The notes: a model not told the origin generated them from the letters alone. Shown: positions 33,480-42,356, counted from the stretch's first letter. The stretch: 64,000 bases of DNA from CAYRTV01 sp046483285 (GCA_046483285.1 JAWODN010000076.1:1-64000); one strand, 5' to 3'. Made by a program: numbers and translations.

Positions 33480-34609
33480 AAAAAACTTTGAACCGCCGTT
33501 GGATTATATTTTCGCTTGTCGCGGTCCTGGGCGTGTATTCGTTTTGGGTGGTTTTCCAGGTCCTGCGCTATTCCCACCCCACTGATTTATCCTTCCGTTT
33601 CCCGAATGAAATCGTGGGAGTTTATCATGTCCATTCCCATTTTTCCGACGGCAAAAAAGACGTGAATGCCATCGCCGCTGCCGCCGCCGGCTGCAGGCTG
33701 GATTTTTTGATCCTCACCGATCATGGAAACCCTAACCTCCAAAGCCAGCAAGCCTCCGGGATTAAGGCCGGAGTCCTGGTCCTGGGAGGAAGCGAACTTT
33801 CCCTTAACCGGGGTCATCTCGTCGCCATGAATATTCAGCCGCCGTTCACACCCTTGTCCGGCACAGCTGAAATCGCCTCTTTCCAAATCGAACAAAAAGG
33901 GGGATTTTCCGTCATCGCTCATCCGTATTCAAAAAGCCGGTGGAGCTGGGGGAAGGAAAACAGATATTCCGGGATGGAAATCATCAACGCTGATTCAATG
34001 CTGAAATCCAGTTTCCCCGGCATCCTTCCTTATCTTCCCATCTTGCTTTTCAAACCGGAAGTCACCGCCATAAAAATGCTGCGTTATCCCCGCGCAAACC
34101 TGATGAAATGGGATGATATAAACCGGCGCCGTCCATTATACGGCTACTACGCCGCCGACGCTCACATGTTTTACAAAGCGTTGTTTTCCCTTCTGCGCCT
34201 GCATGTGCTTTTGGAAAAAAGTTTAGACTCCGATTTCAAAACGGCCTCCGCTCAAATTTATACCGCTCTTTCGCAAGGCCGTTTTTACAGCGGCATTGAC
34301 GGAGCCGCGGACACTTCCGGATTCAGGTTTTGGGCTGAAAACCCGGACGGCCGCATCCCCATGGGATCCTCCGCTCCGCTGACTTCGGCAACACGTCTCC
34401 ATATTGAGCTGCCGGCGGCTCAATTATGCCGCGTCCGCCTCATTCATAACGGCTCTGTTTTGCCTTTACAACCGGAAAAACATATCCAATTCAAACCGGA
34501 AAACCCGGGATTCTACCGGGTGGAAGTCACCCTTAAAAAAAGCCTTCTTTCCGAAAACTGCCCTTGGATTTTATCCAATCCCATTTACCTGAAGGAGACA
34601 TTCCCATGA
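33476..34609 (+). CDS. Membrane-anchored PHP-domain phosphoesterase
   Basis: A 377-residue protein. An N-terminal membrane anchor (about 9-31) leads to a PHP metallohydrolase: HVHSHFSDG, LTDHGN, GGSELS, AHPY and DAHM supply the metal ligands. The C-terminal 100 residues look like a small beta domain. Topology would place the active site in the periplasm. PHP proteins hydrolyse phosphoesters; a role in LPS or undecaprenyl-phosphate handling is suggested only by position between ligase and heptose kinase genes. Confidence 0.8.
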   Translation: MKKTLNRRWIIFSLVAVLGVYSFWVVFQVLRYSHPTDLSFRFPNEIVGVYHVHSHFSDGKKDVNAIAAAAAGCRLDFLILTDHGNPNLQSQQASGIKAGVLVLGGSELSLNRGHLVAMNIQPPFTPLSGTAEIASFQIEQKGGFSVIAHPYSKSRWSWGKENRYSGMEIINADSMLKSSFPGILPYLPILLFKPEVTAIKMLRYPRANLMKWDDINRRRPLYGYYAADAHMFYKALFSLLRLHVLLEKSLDSDFKTASAQIYTALSQGRFYSGIDGAADTSGFRFWAENPDGRIPMGSSAPLTSATRLHIELPAAQLCRVRLIHNGSVLPLQPEKHIQFKPENPGFYRVEVTLKKSLLSENCPWILSNPIYLKETFP

Positions 34610-35574
34610 CATCCATACGCCCCCGGCGGGCCAGCCAGATTATCGAGGGGTTCAAAGAAAAAAAAGTGCTGGTATTGGGCGATTTGATGCTGGACCGGTA
34701 CGTATGGGGACAGGTTGAACGCATTTCTCCCGAGGCTCCGGTTCCGGTCGTAGCCGTAAAAAAAGACACCTCCTGCCTGGGCGGAGCCGGCAATGTCAGC
34801 CAGAACTTAAAAAGCCTGGGAGCGGAACCGCTGCTGGTGGGAGTGGTCGGGAATGACCCCTCCGGCGAATGGATAAAGCAAAATGTTTCAGACAGCCGGG
34901 GAATTTTCACCCTTTCCGGCCGACCCACCACTGTCAAAACAAGAATCATCGCGCACCACCAGCAAGTCGTCCGCGTCGATCATGAAAACAGGAATATAAT
35001 TCCGCCGGCATTGAGAAAAAAAATATCCGCCTTCATTCAAAAAGAAAAATATGAAGGAATCGTGGTTTCCGATTACAACAAAGGCCTTATCAGCAAACCG
35101 CTTATGAGCGGGCTGCTGGGTTATGCGCAGGAAAATCATATTCCGGTCTATATTGACCCAAAAGTGGAAAATTTCACAATTTTTTCTCCGGTCACTCTCA
35201 TAACGCCCAATCACCTGGAAGCCTCAAAAATAGTCCACCGCCCCTGCGGAAGCGACCAGGAAATCGCGAAAGCCGGACAAAAAATCTTCAACCGCATCAC
35301 CACCCGCTATTTGATCATTAAGCGCGGCGAGCAGGGCATGACTGTTTTCAGCAACACCCGGGACTGCTTCCACATCCCCACCATCGCCAAAGAAGTCTTT
35401 GATGTCACCGGGGCCGGAGATACAGTCATCGCCGCCGCCGCCTTGTCGCTTTTATCCGGCGCCACTATTTATGAAGCTTCGGTTTTGGCCAACCTGGCGG
35501 CGGGTTTGGTGGTGGGAAAAATCGGAACCGCAACGGTAACATCTGCTGAACTCCTCCAGGCCCTGGAAGAATAG
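34606..35574 (+). CDS. rfaE1: D-glycero-beta-D-manno-heptose-7-phosphate kinase
   Basis: A 322-residue PfkB-family kinase corresponding to the N-terminal half of HldE/RfaE; it makes heptose-1,7-bisphosphate for ADP-heptose. Motifs: GDLMLDRYVWGQVERISPEAPVP in the N-terminus (family hallmark), CLGGAGNVSQNL, and the C-terminal DVTGAGDTVIAAAAL anion hole with catalytic Asp. The cytidylyl half (RfaE2) is absent and must be a separate gene elsewhere. ATG 34606 follows GGAG; 4-bp overlap with the PHP gene. Confidence 0.93.
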   Translation: MTSIRPRRASQIIEGFKEKKVLVLGDLMLDRYVWGQVERISPEAPVPVVAVKKDTSCLGGAGNVSQNLKSLGAEPLLVGVVGNDPSGEWIKQNVSDSRGIFTLSGRPTTVKTRIIAHHQQVVRVDHENRNIIPPALRKKISAFIQKEKYEGIVVSDYNKGLISKPLMSGLLGYAQENHIPVYIDPKVENFTIFSPVTLITPNHLEASKIVHRPCGSDQEIAKAGQKIFNRITTRYLIIKRGEQGMTVFSNTRDCFHIPTIAKEVFDVTGAGDTVIAAAALSLLSGATIYEASVLANLAAGLVVGKIGTATVTSAELLQALEE

Positions 35575-35580
35575 CCCGAT

Positions 35581-37050
35581 TCAGAGATCGAGTTCCAGTT
35601 GATTGAGCCGAGCCCGGCCGCGCTCTTTTTCAATTTTCTTTAAAACATCGGGGGTGATGTCGCCGGTGGGATATTCTCCGCTGAAGCACGCCCCGCAGAA
35701 ATCCGTTAAATCCTTGTTCTCCAGATGCACCGCTTTTTTCAGTGCATCCAAGGACTGATAAATCACTTTATCCGCTTTTATCTTTTTCGCCACCTGCCCG
35801 GGATCCGAATCCCGGGCGATAAATTCACTGACCGTCTGCATATCAATTCCATAAACACAAGGAAACCGAAGCGGGGGGGAGTAGGAGGCAAAAAAAACCT
35901 TTTCAGCTCCGCATTCCCGCACCATTTCTATAATAGAGCGGGACGTGTTTCCCCGAACAATGCTGTCATCCACCACTAAAACCTTTTTATCTTTAAATTC
36001 AGCGGCAATGGGATTGAGCTTCTGGCGGATAGAACTTTTCCGGGATTGATCCGACGGCATGATGAAGGTTCTCCCGATATAGCGGTTTTTCACCAAGGCT
36101 TCCCGGTAGGGGAGATTGAGTTTGCGGGCGATTTCAACAGCGGCGTCGCGTGCGGAATCCGGGACCGGAACCACCACGTCGGGCTGAATGTTTTGTTTTT
36201 TGATTTCCTCCGCAAGAAACCGGCCCAAATTAATCCGGCATTTGTACACATTAACATCATCAATAAATGAATCCGGTCTCGCAAAATAGACCCATTCGAA
36301 TAAACAGGGGGTTCTCCGTCCATGGGTCAGCACCTTGGAGTGAAAACGCCTCTCCTCATCGATAAATATAACTTCCCCCGGCTTGATGTCCTTGATGGCG
36401 GAAAAATCCATCATGTTCAAGCTCACGCTTTCCGAGGCTATGGCATATTCCGGAATCATTCCTTTCCTTCGGGTTCCGTAAACCAGCGGCTTGATTCCGA
36501 AAGGATCCCGGAAAGCAATCATTCCCTGTTCCGCGATATAGGCGACCACCGAGTAGCTGCCCCTGACTTTTTTGAAAACATTCCGGACGGCTTCATAGAT
36601 ATCTTCCGGTTTCAGCGGGTGCGAGTCCTTCATGGCCAATTCTTGTGCGAAAATGTTCAAAATCACCTCGACATCGTTGTCAGAATTCACAATCCGGCGG
36701 TATTTATCAAAAAGGAGAGTTTTCAATTCCTGGTAATTTACCACATTTCCGTTATGAGCCATGATGATTCCGTGCGGCGAATTGACGAAAAACGGCTGGG
36801 CGTCTTCACCGCCTCCGCCGCCTATAGTGGGGTAGCGGGTATGGCCGATCCCAATCTTTCCTTTGAGGCGGCGGGCGTTTTCAGCGCTAAATATATCATT
36901 GACCAGCCCGTTTCCTTTTTTGGTGTGGAACCGCCCGTCATAAGTGATCATGCCCGCCGCATCCTGGCCCCGGTGCTGAATGGCCAAAATTCCCTGATAA
37001 AGATCCTTGAAGACCTCTTCGTTCGCGATCAATCCGATAACTCCGCACAT
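35581..37050 (-). CDS. purF: Amidophosphoribosyltransferase
   Basis: A 489-residue enzyme for the first step of purine synthesis, PRPP plus glutamine to phosphoribosylamine. Cys2 (MCGVIG) is the glutaminase nucleophile, with no propeptide. The PRPP loop is VLVVDDSIVRGNTS. Cysteines near the end (DFCGACFSGEYPTG) and one before them fit the iron-sulfur form of PurF. It is a single gene. Its 5' end lies 10 bp from a MITE-like element, whose inverted end supplies a GTCAGG stretch near RBS position and whose interior supplies a promoter-like sequence. Confidence 0.96.
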   Translation of the reverse strand: MCGVIGLIANEEVFKDLYQGILAIQHRGQDAAGMITYDGRFHTKKGNGLVNDIFSAENARRLKGKIGIGHTRYPTIGGGGGEDAQPFFVNSPHGIIMAHNGNVVNYQELKTLLFDKYRRIVNSDNDVEVILNIFAQELAMKDSHPLKPEDIYEAVRNVFKKVRGSYSVVAYIAEQGMIAFRDPFGIKPLVYGTRRKGMIPEYAIASESVSLNMMDFSAIKDIKPGEVIFIDEERRFHSKVLTHGRRTPCLFEWVYFARPDSFIDDVNVYKCRINLGRFLAEEIKKQNIQPDVVVPVPDSARDAAVEIARKLNLPYREALVKNRYIGRTFIMPSDQSRKSSIRQKLNPIAAEFKDKKVLVVDDSIVRGNTSRSIIEMVRECGAEKVFFASYSPPLRFPCVYGIDMQTVSEFIARDSDPGQVAKKIKADKVIYQSLDALKKAVHLENKDLTDFCGACFSGEYPTGDITPDVLKKIEKERGRARLNQLELDL

Positions 37051-37059
37051 AATTATATA

Positions 37060-37311
37060 CCTGACCTATTCATAAAAAAATTGCGATTTTTTTGCAATCC
37101 CTTTTTTATCAGCGATTAACATGATTTTTATAAAAAGTTCAAATGGAAAGTTTTTCATTTTCATATTTTTATTTTAATCGCCATTTTTTTACCCTTCGGG
37201 CGGGCCGGATCTCACCGCATCTGCCGGGTTGCGGCTCGTCGCAGTGAAGTGCCACGGCTTCCTCGCCGCAACCCGGCATCTGCAGCAATCCCGGCCCGTG
37301 AATAGGTCAGG
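37060..37311 (-). mobile_element. MITE-like element, copy F (full length, best preserved)
   Basis: 252 bp. Terminal inverted repeats 37060-37073 and 37298-37311 match at 13 of 14 positions. The left half has inner arms 37074-37087 and 37177-37190 (13 of 14). The right half has a 12-bp perfect stem 37224-37235 with 37265-37276. No coding capacity. It ends in a perfect palindrome. Confidence 0.8.
37069..37097 (-). promoter_or_regulatory. Outward promoter in repeat copy F
   Basis: Minus strand TTGCAA (37092-37097), 17 bases, TATGAA (37069-37074), pointing at purF, whose ATG begins 19 bases past the -10. Confidence 0.5.
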
Positions 37312-37326
37312 CAAGCCTGACCTATT
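37301..37326. repeat. 26-bp perfect palindrome at element end
   Basis: Arms of 12 bp (37301-37312 and 37315-37326) around AA. Its halves are the element's right end and a further copy of the left end, as if two ends abut. Confidence 0.75.
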
Positions 37327-37404
37327 AGTTCGAAGATAACAAAAATAGTCCCTTTCGTCTATCTGGTCTATCTGGTTTGAAAAGAGCGAGAAAGGCGAGT
37401 CGTG
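37316..37404. repeat. Dispersed repeat with 'cgtctatct' core
   Basis: 'gataacaaaaatagtcc', 'ttcgtctatctggtctatct' and 'agagcgagaaaggcgag' recur in the same order at 50761-50848 and, inverted, at 44690-44755. Confidence 0.6.
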
Positions 37405-37502
37405 CGAGAAAAGAAGAAGACCTCTGAAAAAATCAAACATGAACATTTTCATTTGTCGCGTGTGGCTAAACCGCCATGAATAATTCCTTAGAAAATCGTT
37501 TC

Positions 37503-37672
37503 TTTATGGCCATGGGGGCGGGATGATGGATAAGCCGGCCCGTATGAAGGCTGAGCGGGCACGGTTCCTCTCCACAGGAGAGGAGAGCGAAGCCGGAATC
37601 GGAGCGGATGTCCTCGCTGGGGACATCCGCGTGGCGGCGATCCATCTCCCGCTCCCATGGCCGCAGTTCACA
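37503..37672. repeat. Dispersed repeat with core 'ccatgggggcggg', orientation 2
   Basis: About 170 bp bounded by inverted 'ggccatggg' and 'cccatggcc' ends. Its left 65 bp match 22553-22605 in reverse complement, and its right border ('ggccgcagttcacaag') matches the other copy directly. Confidence 0.6.
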
Positions 37673-37702
37673 AGTAATTTTCATCGTTCGTGTTCTATTA
37701 TA

Positions 37703-37777
37703 CCTGACCTATTCATAAAAAATGGCGATGATTTTGTCAATCTTCCGGGCGGAGCATTTTTGATTGTCATTTTTTTA
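37703..37777 (-). mobile_element. MITE-like element, short variant G
   Basis: A 75-bp form starting CCTGACCTATTCAT and ending in a T-rich arm. It keeps the promoter-like pair TTGACA (37735-37740)/TATGAA (37712-37717) with 17-base spacing on the minus strand, but the next minus-strand gene is far away. Confidence 0.55.
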
Positions 37778-37790
37778 AAAACAGACTGGA

Positions 37791-38735
37791 CTAAACGTTT
37801 TCTCTCCAGTACTGAAGCAGGTCGGTGAGGGTTTTGGATAAAGGAATTTCAGCTTTCCAGCCGGTTTGGCTTTCAATTTTTTCCCGGCTTCCCCATAAAT
37901 CAGGAATATCCGCCTTGCGCAGCTTGCTCTTGTCCACCTCCACATCAATTCTGCGGGATGACGATTCAATCAAAACATCCAGGATATCTCTCAGGGCGGT
38001 TGAACGCCCCTGGGAAACATTATAGATTTCACCGCCGTTTCCCTTTTCCAGTAATGCGATATAGGCTTTGACCGTATCCCGGACATCGGAAAAATCTCTC
38101 TTCACTTCAATATTTCCCACATGAATAACCGGTTCTGTCTTGCCTTTTTCAATGCGGGCGATTTGATGAGCCCAATCGGAACAAACGAATTCCATGCTTT
38201 GTCCCGGACCGGTGTGGGGAAATGACCGGGCAATCACAACATCCAACCCTTCTATATGAGAATAAAACCGGCAGAGCTGTTCTCCGCTGATTTTACTGTA
38301 GGCATAGGGATTGACCGGATCCACGGGATCATCTTCCCGTAAAGCCCGGCTCATGCCCGCTGAACCTCCGTAAACATCCGAAGAGCTGATAAAAAGCACC
38401 CTTGCCCCGGGAGCCGATCTTTTCACCTCCTCTAAAATTTGGAAGGTTCCCAAGATATTGGTTTCCAAGGTTTCCCGGCGGTGTTTCCAGGAATAACCGA
38501 CATTGGAAACCGCGGCAAGGTGAAACACCCATTCCGGGCGGGCCGATTGCAAGGCCGCACGGACATCCTCCCGGGAACGGATATCCAAACGGCAGGCCCC
38601 GTTTTCACACCAAGGCTGAACCGATTCCGGCCCGCCGGGATAAGTGGTCCCAAAACATGGGCAGCCCCGTCCGTGAAGGGCTCTCAGCAGAAAGCGGCCG
38701 GCGAATCCCGAAGCGCCCGTAATCAAGACACGCAA
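37791..38735 (-). CDS. NAD-dependent sugar reductase/dehydratase (RMD-like)
   Basis: A 314-residue extended SDR: GASGFAG cofactor site, SSSDVYG and YAYSKISGE catalytic Ser/Tyr/Lys, and FSDVRDTVKAY typical of GDP-mannose-pathway enzymes. Paired head to tail with the GMD-like gene 1 bp upstream, it is best read as GDP-6-deoxy-D-lyxo-4-hexulose reductase (RMD), making GDP-D-rhamnose. Substrate is inferred from context; a second dehydratase is possible. Last gene of the lptD-sugar run. Confidence 0.78.
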   Translation of the reverse strand: MRVLITGASGFAGRFLLRALHGRGCPCFGTTYPGGPESVQPWCENGACRLDIRSREDVRAALQSARPEWVFHLAAVSNVGYSWKHRRETLETNILGTFQILEEVKRSAPGARVLFISSSDVYGGSAGMSRALREDDPVDPVNPYAYSKISGEQLCRFYSHIEGLDVVIARSFPHTGPGQSMEFVCSDWAHQIARIEKGKTEPVIHVGNIEVKRDFSDVRDTVKAYIALLEKGNGGEIYNVSQGRSTALRDILDVLIESSSRRIDVEVDKSKLRKADIPDLWGSREKIESQTGWKAEIPLSKTLTDLLQYWRENV

Positions 38736-38736
38736 T

Positions 38737-39693
38737 TTAAACCCTTTCTCTCCAATAATTCAATAAATCCTCCAGGGATTGAGAAAAGCGGAATCGCGGT
38801 TCCCATCCCGTCACCCGGCGGAACTTGCTGCTGTCGGCAAGCAGAATAGGAACATCGGAGGGCCGAAGCCGGCTGGGATCCACTTTAACTTCAACCCGGG
38901 AATCCGTCATGGACAGCAGCATATCCAAAATGTCTTTAATTTTATAGGCGGTGCCGCTCCCGATATTGTAGACATCTCCGGGCTTCCCTTTCTCCAAACT
39001 CAACCAATACGCCCTGACCATATCCCGGACATCGGTGAAATCCCGCTGGGCTTCCAGATTCCCGACATGAATCACCGGTTTCCGCCTGCCGGACTCGATT
39101 TCCGCGATTTGATGCGCGAAATTAGAGCAGATAAACACTTCTCCCCGGCGCGGACCGGTATGATTGAAACCGCGGGTCCGGACAACCGGCAGGCCGTAGC
39201 TCTGGTGGTACTGATAAGCCAGAAGGTCTTGCGCGACCTTGCTGACGGCGTACGGACTTAAAGGACGCAGGGGATTCGTCTCTTTCATCGGGACTTCATC
39301 TTCATGAACCAGCCCATATTCCTCACTGGACCCGGCGATTTGAATCAGGGGTTTCAATCTTAAGCTCAGCGCGGCTTCAAACAGATTGATTTGACCGATG
39401 CTGTTTATGGAAAACGTTTCTGACGGGCATGTCCAGGAAGTGGGAACAAAACTTTGCGCCGCCAGATGAAATATCCGGTCGGGTCTGACCTGATCCAAAC
39501 ATTTTTTCATTGACACCGCATCTTTTAAATCAGCTTCCACCAGCTCCACTTTGTCCTGCAGGTGACTAATATTTTCCCTGCGGCTCCGCCATCTTATCAT
39601 GCCGTAAACCTGGACGTCCGGGTGCTCCGCCAGAATAAAATCAGCGAGGTGGCTCCCTGCGAAACCGGTGATTCCGGTGATCAAGACTTTCAT
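38737..39693 (-). CDS. gmd: GDP-mannose 4,6-dehydratase-like protein
   Basis: A 318-residue extended SDR: GITGFAGSHL cofactor site, Ser-Ser-Glu-Glu-Tyr-Gly catalytic segment, YAVSKVAQD, FNHTGPRRG, RDFTDVRDMVRAY and the tail VDPSRLRPSDVPILLADSSK, all typical of GMD, which forms GDP-4-keto-6-deoxymannose. Start ATG 39693 with AAGGAG 7 bases upstream; a GTG two codons earlier is less likely. It precedes the RMD-like gene by 1 bp. Confidence 0.85.
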   Translation of the reverse strand: MKVLITGITGFAGSHLADFILAEHPDVQVYGMIRWRSRRENISHLQDKVELVEADLKDAVSMKKCLDQVRPDRIFHLAAQSFVPTSWTCPSETFSINSIGQINLFEAALSLRLKPLIQIAGSSEEYGLVHEDEVPMKETNPLRPLSPYAVSKVAQDLLAYQYHQSYGLPVVRTRGFNHTGPRRGEVFICSNFAHQIAEIESGRRKPVIHVGNLEAQRDFTDVRDMVRAYWLSLEKGKPGDVYNIGSGTAYKIKDILDMLLSMTDSRVEVKVDPSRLRPSDVPILLADSSKFRRVTGWEPRFRFSQSLEDLLNYWRERV

Positions 39694-39781
39694 GTTCACT
39701 CTCCTTCAACACAGAATAAGGTCACATTTTACAAGAAACCATCTGGTTTTACTAACCCGAATGATGAGCGGGCCGGGATTG

Positions 39782-40807
39782 CTATTTTCGGTTTTTATAC
39801 TGCTCCTGGTAATAAGAACGAAACTCCTCACTCCGGTTTTTGATCTTTCTCCACCAGGCGATGTTGTTCCGGTACCACCGGACAGTTTCAGCCATACCGC
39901 CATCAAATGATGTTTGCGGAACCCAATCCAAGGCCCGGATTTTTTCGCAATCCAGGGCGTAACGGATATCATGGCCGGGGCGATCGGAGACGAAAGTGAT
40001 CAAATTATCCGGTTCATTGAGCAGCTCCAGAATTTTTCGGGCGGTGTCGATATTCTTAACCTCACAGTTCCCCCCGATATTATAGACCCCCCCAAATTCT
40101 CCTTTCAGCAAAATGGCTTCCATCGCCCTGCAATGATCGGTAACGAATAACCAGTCCCGCACATTTTCACCTTTGCCGTAAAGAGGAAGCGCATGTTTCT
40201 CCAGGGCGTTGGTGATGAACAAAGGAATGAATTTTTCCGGATATTGAAAAGGGCCGTAATTGTTACTGGGCCGGGTGATGATGATGGGCAGTCCGTACGT
40301 GACCACATAGGCATGAGCCATCCTGTCCGCCCCGGCCTTGCTGGCGGCGTACGGAGATGAGGGATTGACAGGATCGCTTTCCTTGAACAAACCTTCGGCC
40401 CGGCTGCCGTACACTTCATCCGTGCTGACATGCAAAAAAATCTCGACCTCAGAATGCCTAAGCGCTTCAAAAAGGACAAAGCTTCCGTAAACATCGGTCA
40501 TAACAAAATCGCCGGCATTTATGATGGAACGGTCCACATGGGTTTCCGCGGCCAGGTGAACCACCATATCCGCTTCTCTCATCAGCGTTTTCACCAGCTT
40601 CGGGTTGCGAATATCGCCGTGAACAAAAGTATACCGGGAATCATTTTCAATATCACGAAGATTATCCGGATTCCCGGCATAGGTCAGTTTATCCAAATTG
40701 ATGATCCGGCTGTCGGGATATGTGTCCAGCCAGTAATGAATAAAATTGCTGCCGATAAATCCGCACCCTCCGGTAACCAGCATGGTTTTTCCCGCCAGGG
40801 TCCGCAT
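39782..40807 (-). CDS. rfbB: dTDP-glucose 4,6-dehydratase
   Basis: A 341-residue extended SDR converting dTDP-glucose to dTDP-4-keto-6-deoxyglucose. Markers: TGGCGFIGSNFI, HLAAETHVDRSI, STDEVYG, YAASKAGADR, TRPSNNYGPFQYPEK and RPGHDIRYALD. Start ATG 40807 (MRTLAGKT) with AAGGA 8 bases before it; longer frames overlap the cupin gene. Sits 1 bp after the cupin gene. 88 bp of partly repeat-like sequence follow before gmd. Confidence 0.95.
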   Translation of the reverse strand: MRTLAGKTMLVTGGCGFIGSNFIHYWLDTYPDSRIINLDKLTYAGNPDNLRDIENDSRYTFVHGDIRNPKLVKTLMREADMVVHLAAETHVDRSIINAGDFVMTDVYGSFVLFEALRHSEVEIFLHVSTDEVYGSRAEGLFKESDPVNPSSPYAASKAGADRMAHAYVVTYGLPIIITRPSNNYGPFQYPEKFIPLFITNALEKHALPLYGKGENVRDWLFVTDHCRAMEAILLKGEFGGVYNIGGNCEVKNIDTARKILELLNEPDNLITFVSDRPGHDIRYALDCEKIRALDWVPQTSFDGGMAETVRWYRNNIAWWRKIKNRSEEFRSYYQEQYKNRK

Positions 40808-40808
40808 T

Positions 40809-41264
40809 TTATCCGTCCTTCCGGGTCCACGTGTAAGGGATATCATTCTCATGAGGATCCAGACGGTGCTCATCGGGATGCTCATAATTATACACTTCTG
40901 ACGGGATGTTCACGATGACAGCTTCGCACCCGCTGACACACATCCATCCATGGCAGACACCGGAAGGAATCCGGACCAGAAGAGGATTATGAACACCTAA
41001 ATAAAATTGGTCGATTTTTCCCCGGGTCGGGGATGAATCCCGGGAATCATACAAGGCCAATTTGATCATGCCGGCGAGGCAAACCACATGATCCGTTTGA
41101 ATTCTATGGAGATGCCATGCTTTAACCACTCCGGGATAGGTGGTGGTCATATACACCTGGCCGAACTTTTCAAACATGTCGTCATCGCTGCGAAGGATTT
41201 CCATAAGCCGGCCGCGTTCGTCCGGAATAACTTTTAATTCTTTCACTACAACCCCGTCGATCAT
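40809..41264 (-). CDS. dTDP-4-dehydrorhamnose 3,5-epimerase-like cupin
   Basis: A 151-residue RmlC-type cupin, shorter than classical RmlC (about 180). It shows VIPDERGRLMEILR, the WHLHRIQTDH segment with the catalytic-type His, and IPSGVCHGW. Probably epimerises dTDP-4-keto-6-deoxyglucose, or is a related 3,4-ketoisomerase-type variant. It is flanked by RfbA and RfbB, which make its presumed substrate. RBS GGAGGAG precedes ATG 41264. Confidence 0.82.
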   Translation of the reverse strand: MIDGVVVKELKVIPDERGRLMEILRSDDDMFEKFGQVYMTTTYPGVVKAWHLHRIQTDHVVCLAGMIKLALYDSRDSSPTRGKIDQFYLGVHNPLLVRIPSGVCHGWMCVSGCEAVIVNIPSEVYNYEHPDEHRLDPHENDIPYTWTRKDG

Positions 41265-41282
41265 TGTTTTCTCCTCCTTTTT

Positions 41283-42347
41283 TCACTTTATGGTGATTCG
41301 GCTTTGATCCCCCACCATAAAACGATAGACTTCCGGCCGCGGGGAGCATTTTTTGATCTTGACTTCCCGGCCGATCAAACTTTCATCTATCCGGCTGGGG
41401 ATGTCGATGATTTCGGTCCCCTCCAGAACAATGCTGTTCTCGATCTCGGTCCGGATGATACGGCATCCCCTTTGAACAGCCGTAAAAGGCCCTATATACG
41501 AATCTTCGATCACCGTGCCGCTTCCCAGAATGGCGGGACCCCGCACTACGGCTCTTATCAGCTTGGCTCCCGGCTCAAGGACCACAGAACCGCTTAACCG
41601 GGAATCCCGGTCCACTTTTCCTTCAATCCGGGGAGGGAGGTTTTCCAGTATCAACCGGTTCGCCTCCAAAATATCTTCAATTTTTCCTGTGTCCTTCCAC
41701 CACCCGGTGACCAGATGAGATTGAACCTGATATCCCTTTTCGACCAAATACTGTATGGCATCCGTGATCTCCAGCTCATTCCGCCAGGACGGCTGAATGG
41801 CGTTTACCGCTTCGAAAATATGAGAATCAAACATATACACCCCGACCAAAGCCAGATCGCTGGGAGGAGACTTGGGCTTTTCCACCAAGTTGACCACCTT
41901 CCCGTCTTTCAATTCAGCGACACCGAACATTTCCGGATTGGGGACTCGGGTCAGTAAAATCAATGAATTCGGTTGGTTGTTCCGGAATTTTTCCACCAGC
42001 GAACTTATTCCGCTTTTCAAAATGTTATCCCCCAAATACATCACAAAAGACTCTTCCCTTAAAAAATTCCGGGAAATTTTGACGGCGTGCGCCAGCCCCA
42101 AAGGGGCTTTCTGTTCTATATAAGTCAACTTGATTCCCCACCTGGACCCGTCTCCGGCGCTCTGCTTGATCTCTTCCTTAGTGTCCCCCACCACGATGCC
42201 GATATCTTGGATTCCCGCTTCCTTAAGCGCCTCAATCCCGTAAAACAGAACCGGCTTGTTGGCAACCGGAACCAGCTGCTTCGCTTGGGTGTGAGTCAGA
42301 GGCCTCAACCGCGTTCCTTTTCCTCCACTTAAAATAAGTCCTTTCAT
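41283..42347 (-). CDS. rfbA: Glucose-1-phosphate thymidylyltransferase, long form
   Basis: A 354-residue nucleotidyltransferase. The N-terminal domain has GLILSGGKGTRLRPLT, QLVPVANKPVLFYGIE, YLGDNIL and WKDTGKIEDILEAN. A C-terminal left-handed beta-helix (about 240-350) marks the long RmlA form. Makes dTDP-glucose for RfbB. ATG 42347 follows AGAGG. It starts 9 bp after lptD, so one transcript is likely. Confidence 0.93.
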   Translation of the reverse strand: MKGLILSGGKGTRLRPLTHTQAKQLVPVANKPVLFYGIEALKEAGIQDIGIVVGDTKEEIKQSAGDGSRWGIKLTYIEQKAPLGLAHAVKISRNFLREESFVMYLGDNILKSGISSLVEKFRNNQPNSLILLTRVPNPEMFGVAELKDGKVVNLVEKPKSPPSDLALVGVYMFDSHIFEAVNAIQPSWRNELEITDAIQYLVEKGYQVQSHLVTGWWKDTGKIEDILEANRLILENLPPRIEGKVDRDSRLSGSVVLEPGAKLIRAVVRGPAILGSGTVIEDSYIGPFTAVQRGCRIIRTEIENSIVLEGTEIIDIPSRIDESLIGREVKIKKCSPRPEVYRFMVGDQSRITIK

Positions 42348-42356
42348 GATCACCTC

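Larger units (their letters stand above)
37051..37790. other. Repeat-rich intergenic region (740 bp)
   Basis: Holds one complete MITE-like element (37060-37311), a 26-bp palindrome, the 'cgtctatct' repeat, an inverted copy of the 'ccatgggggcggg' repeat and a short 75-bp element variant. The open frame 37523-37828 is repeat sequence running into the RMD-like gene on the other strand and is not believed to be a gene. Confidence 0.8.

Noticed and set aside
37523..37828. 101-codon plus-strand frame
   Set aside because: It translates dispersed repeats and then runs antisense into the RMD-like gene.
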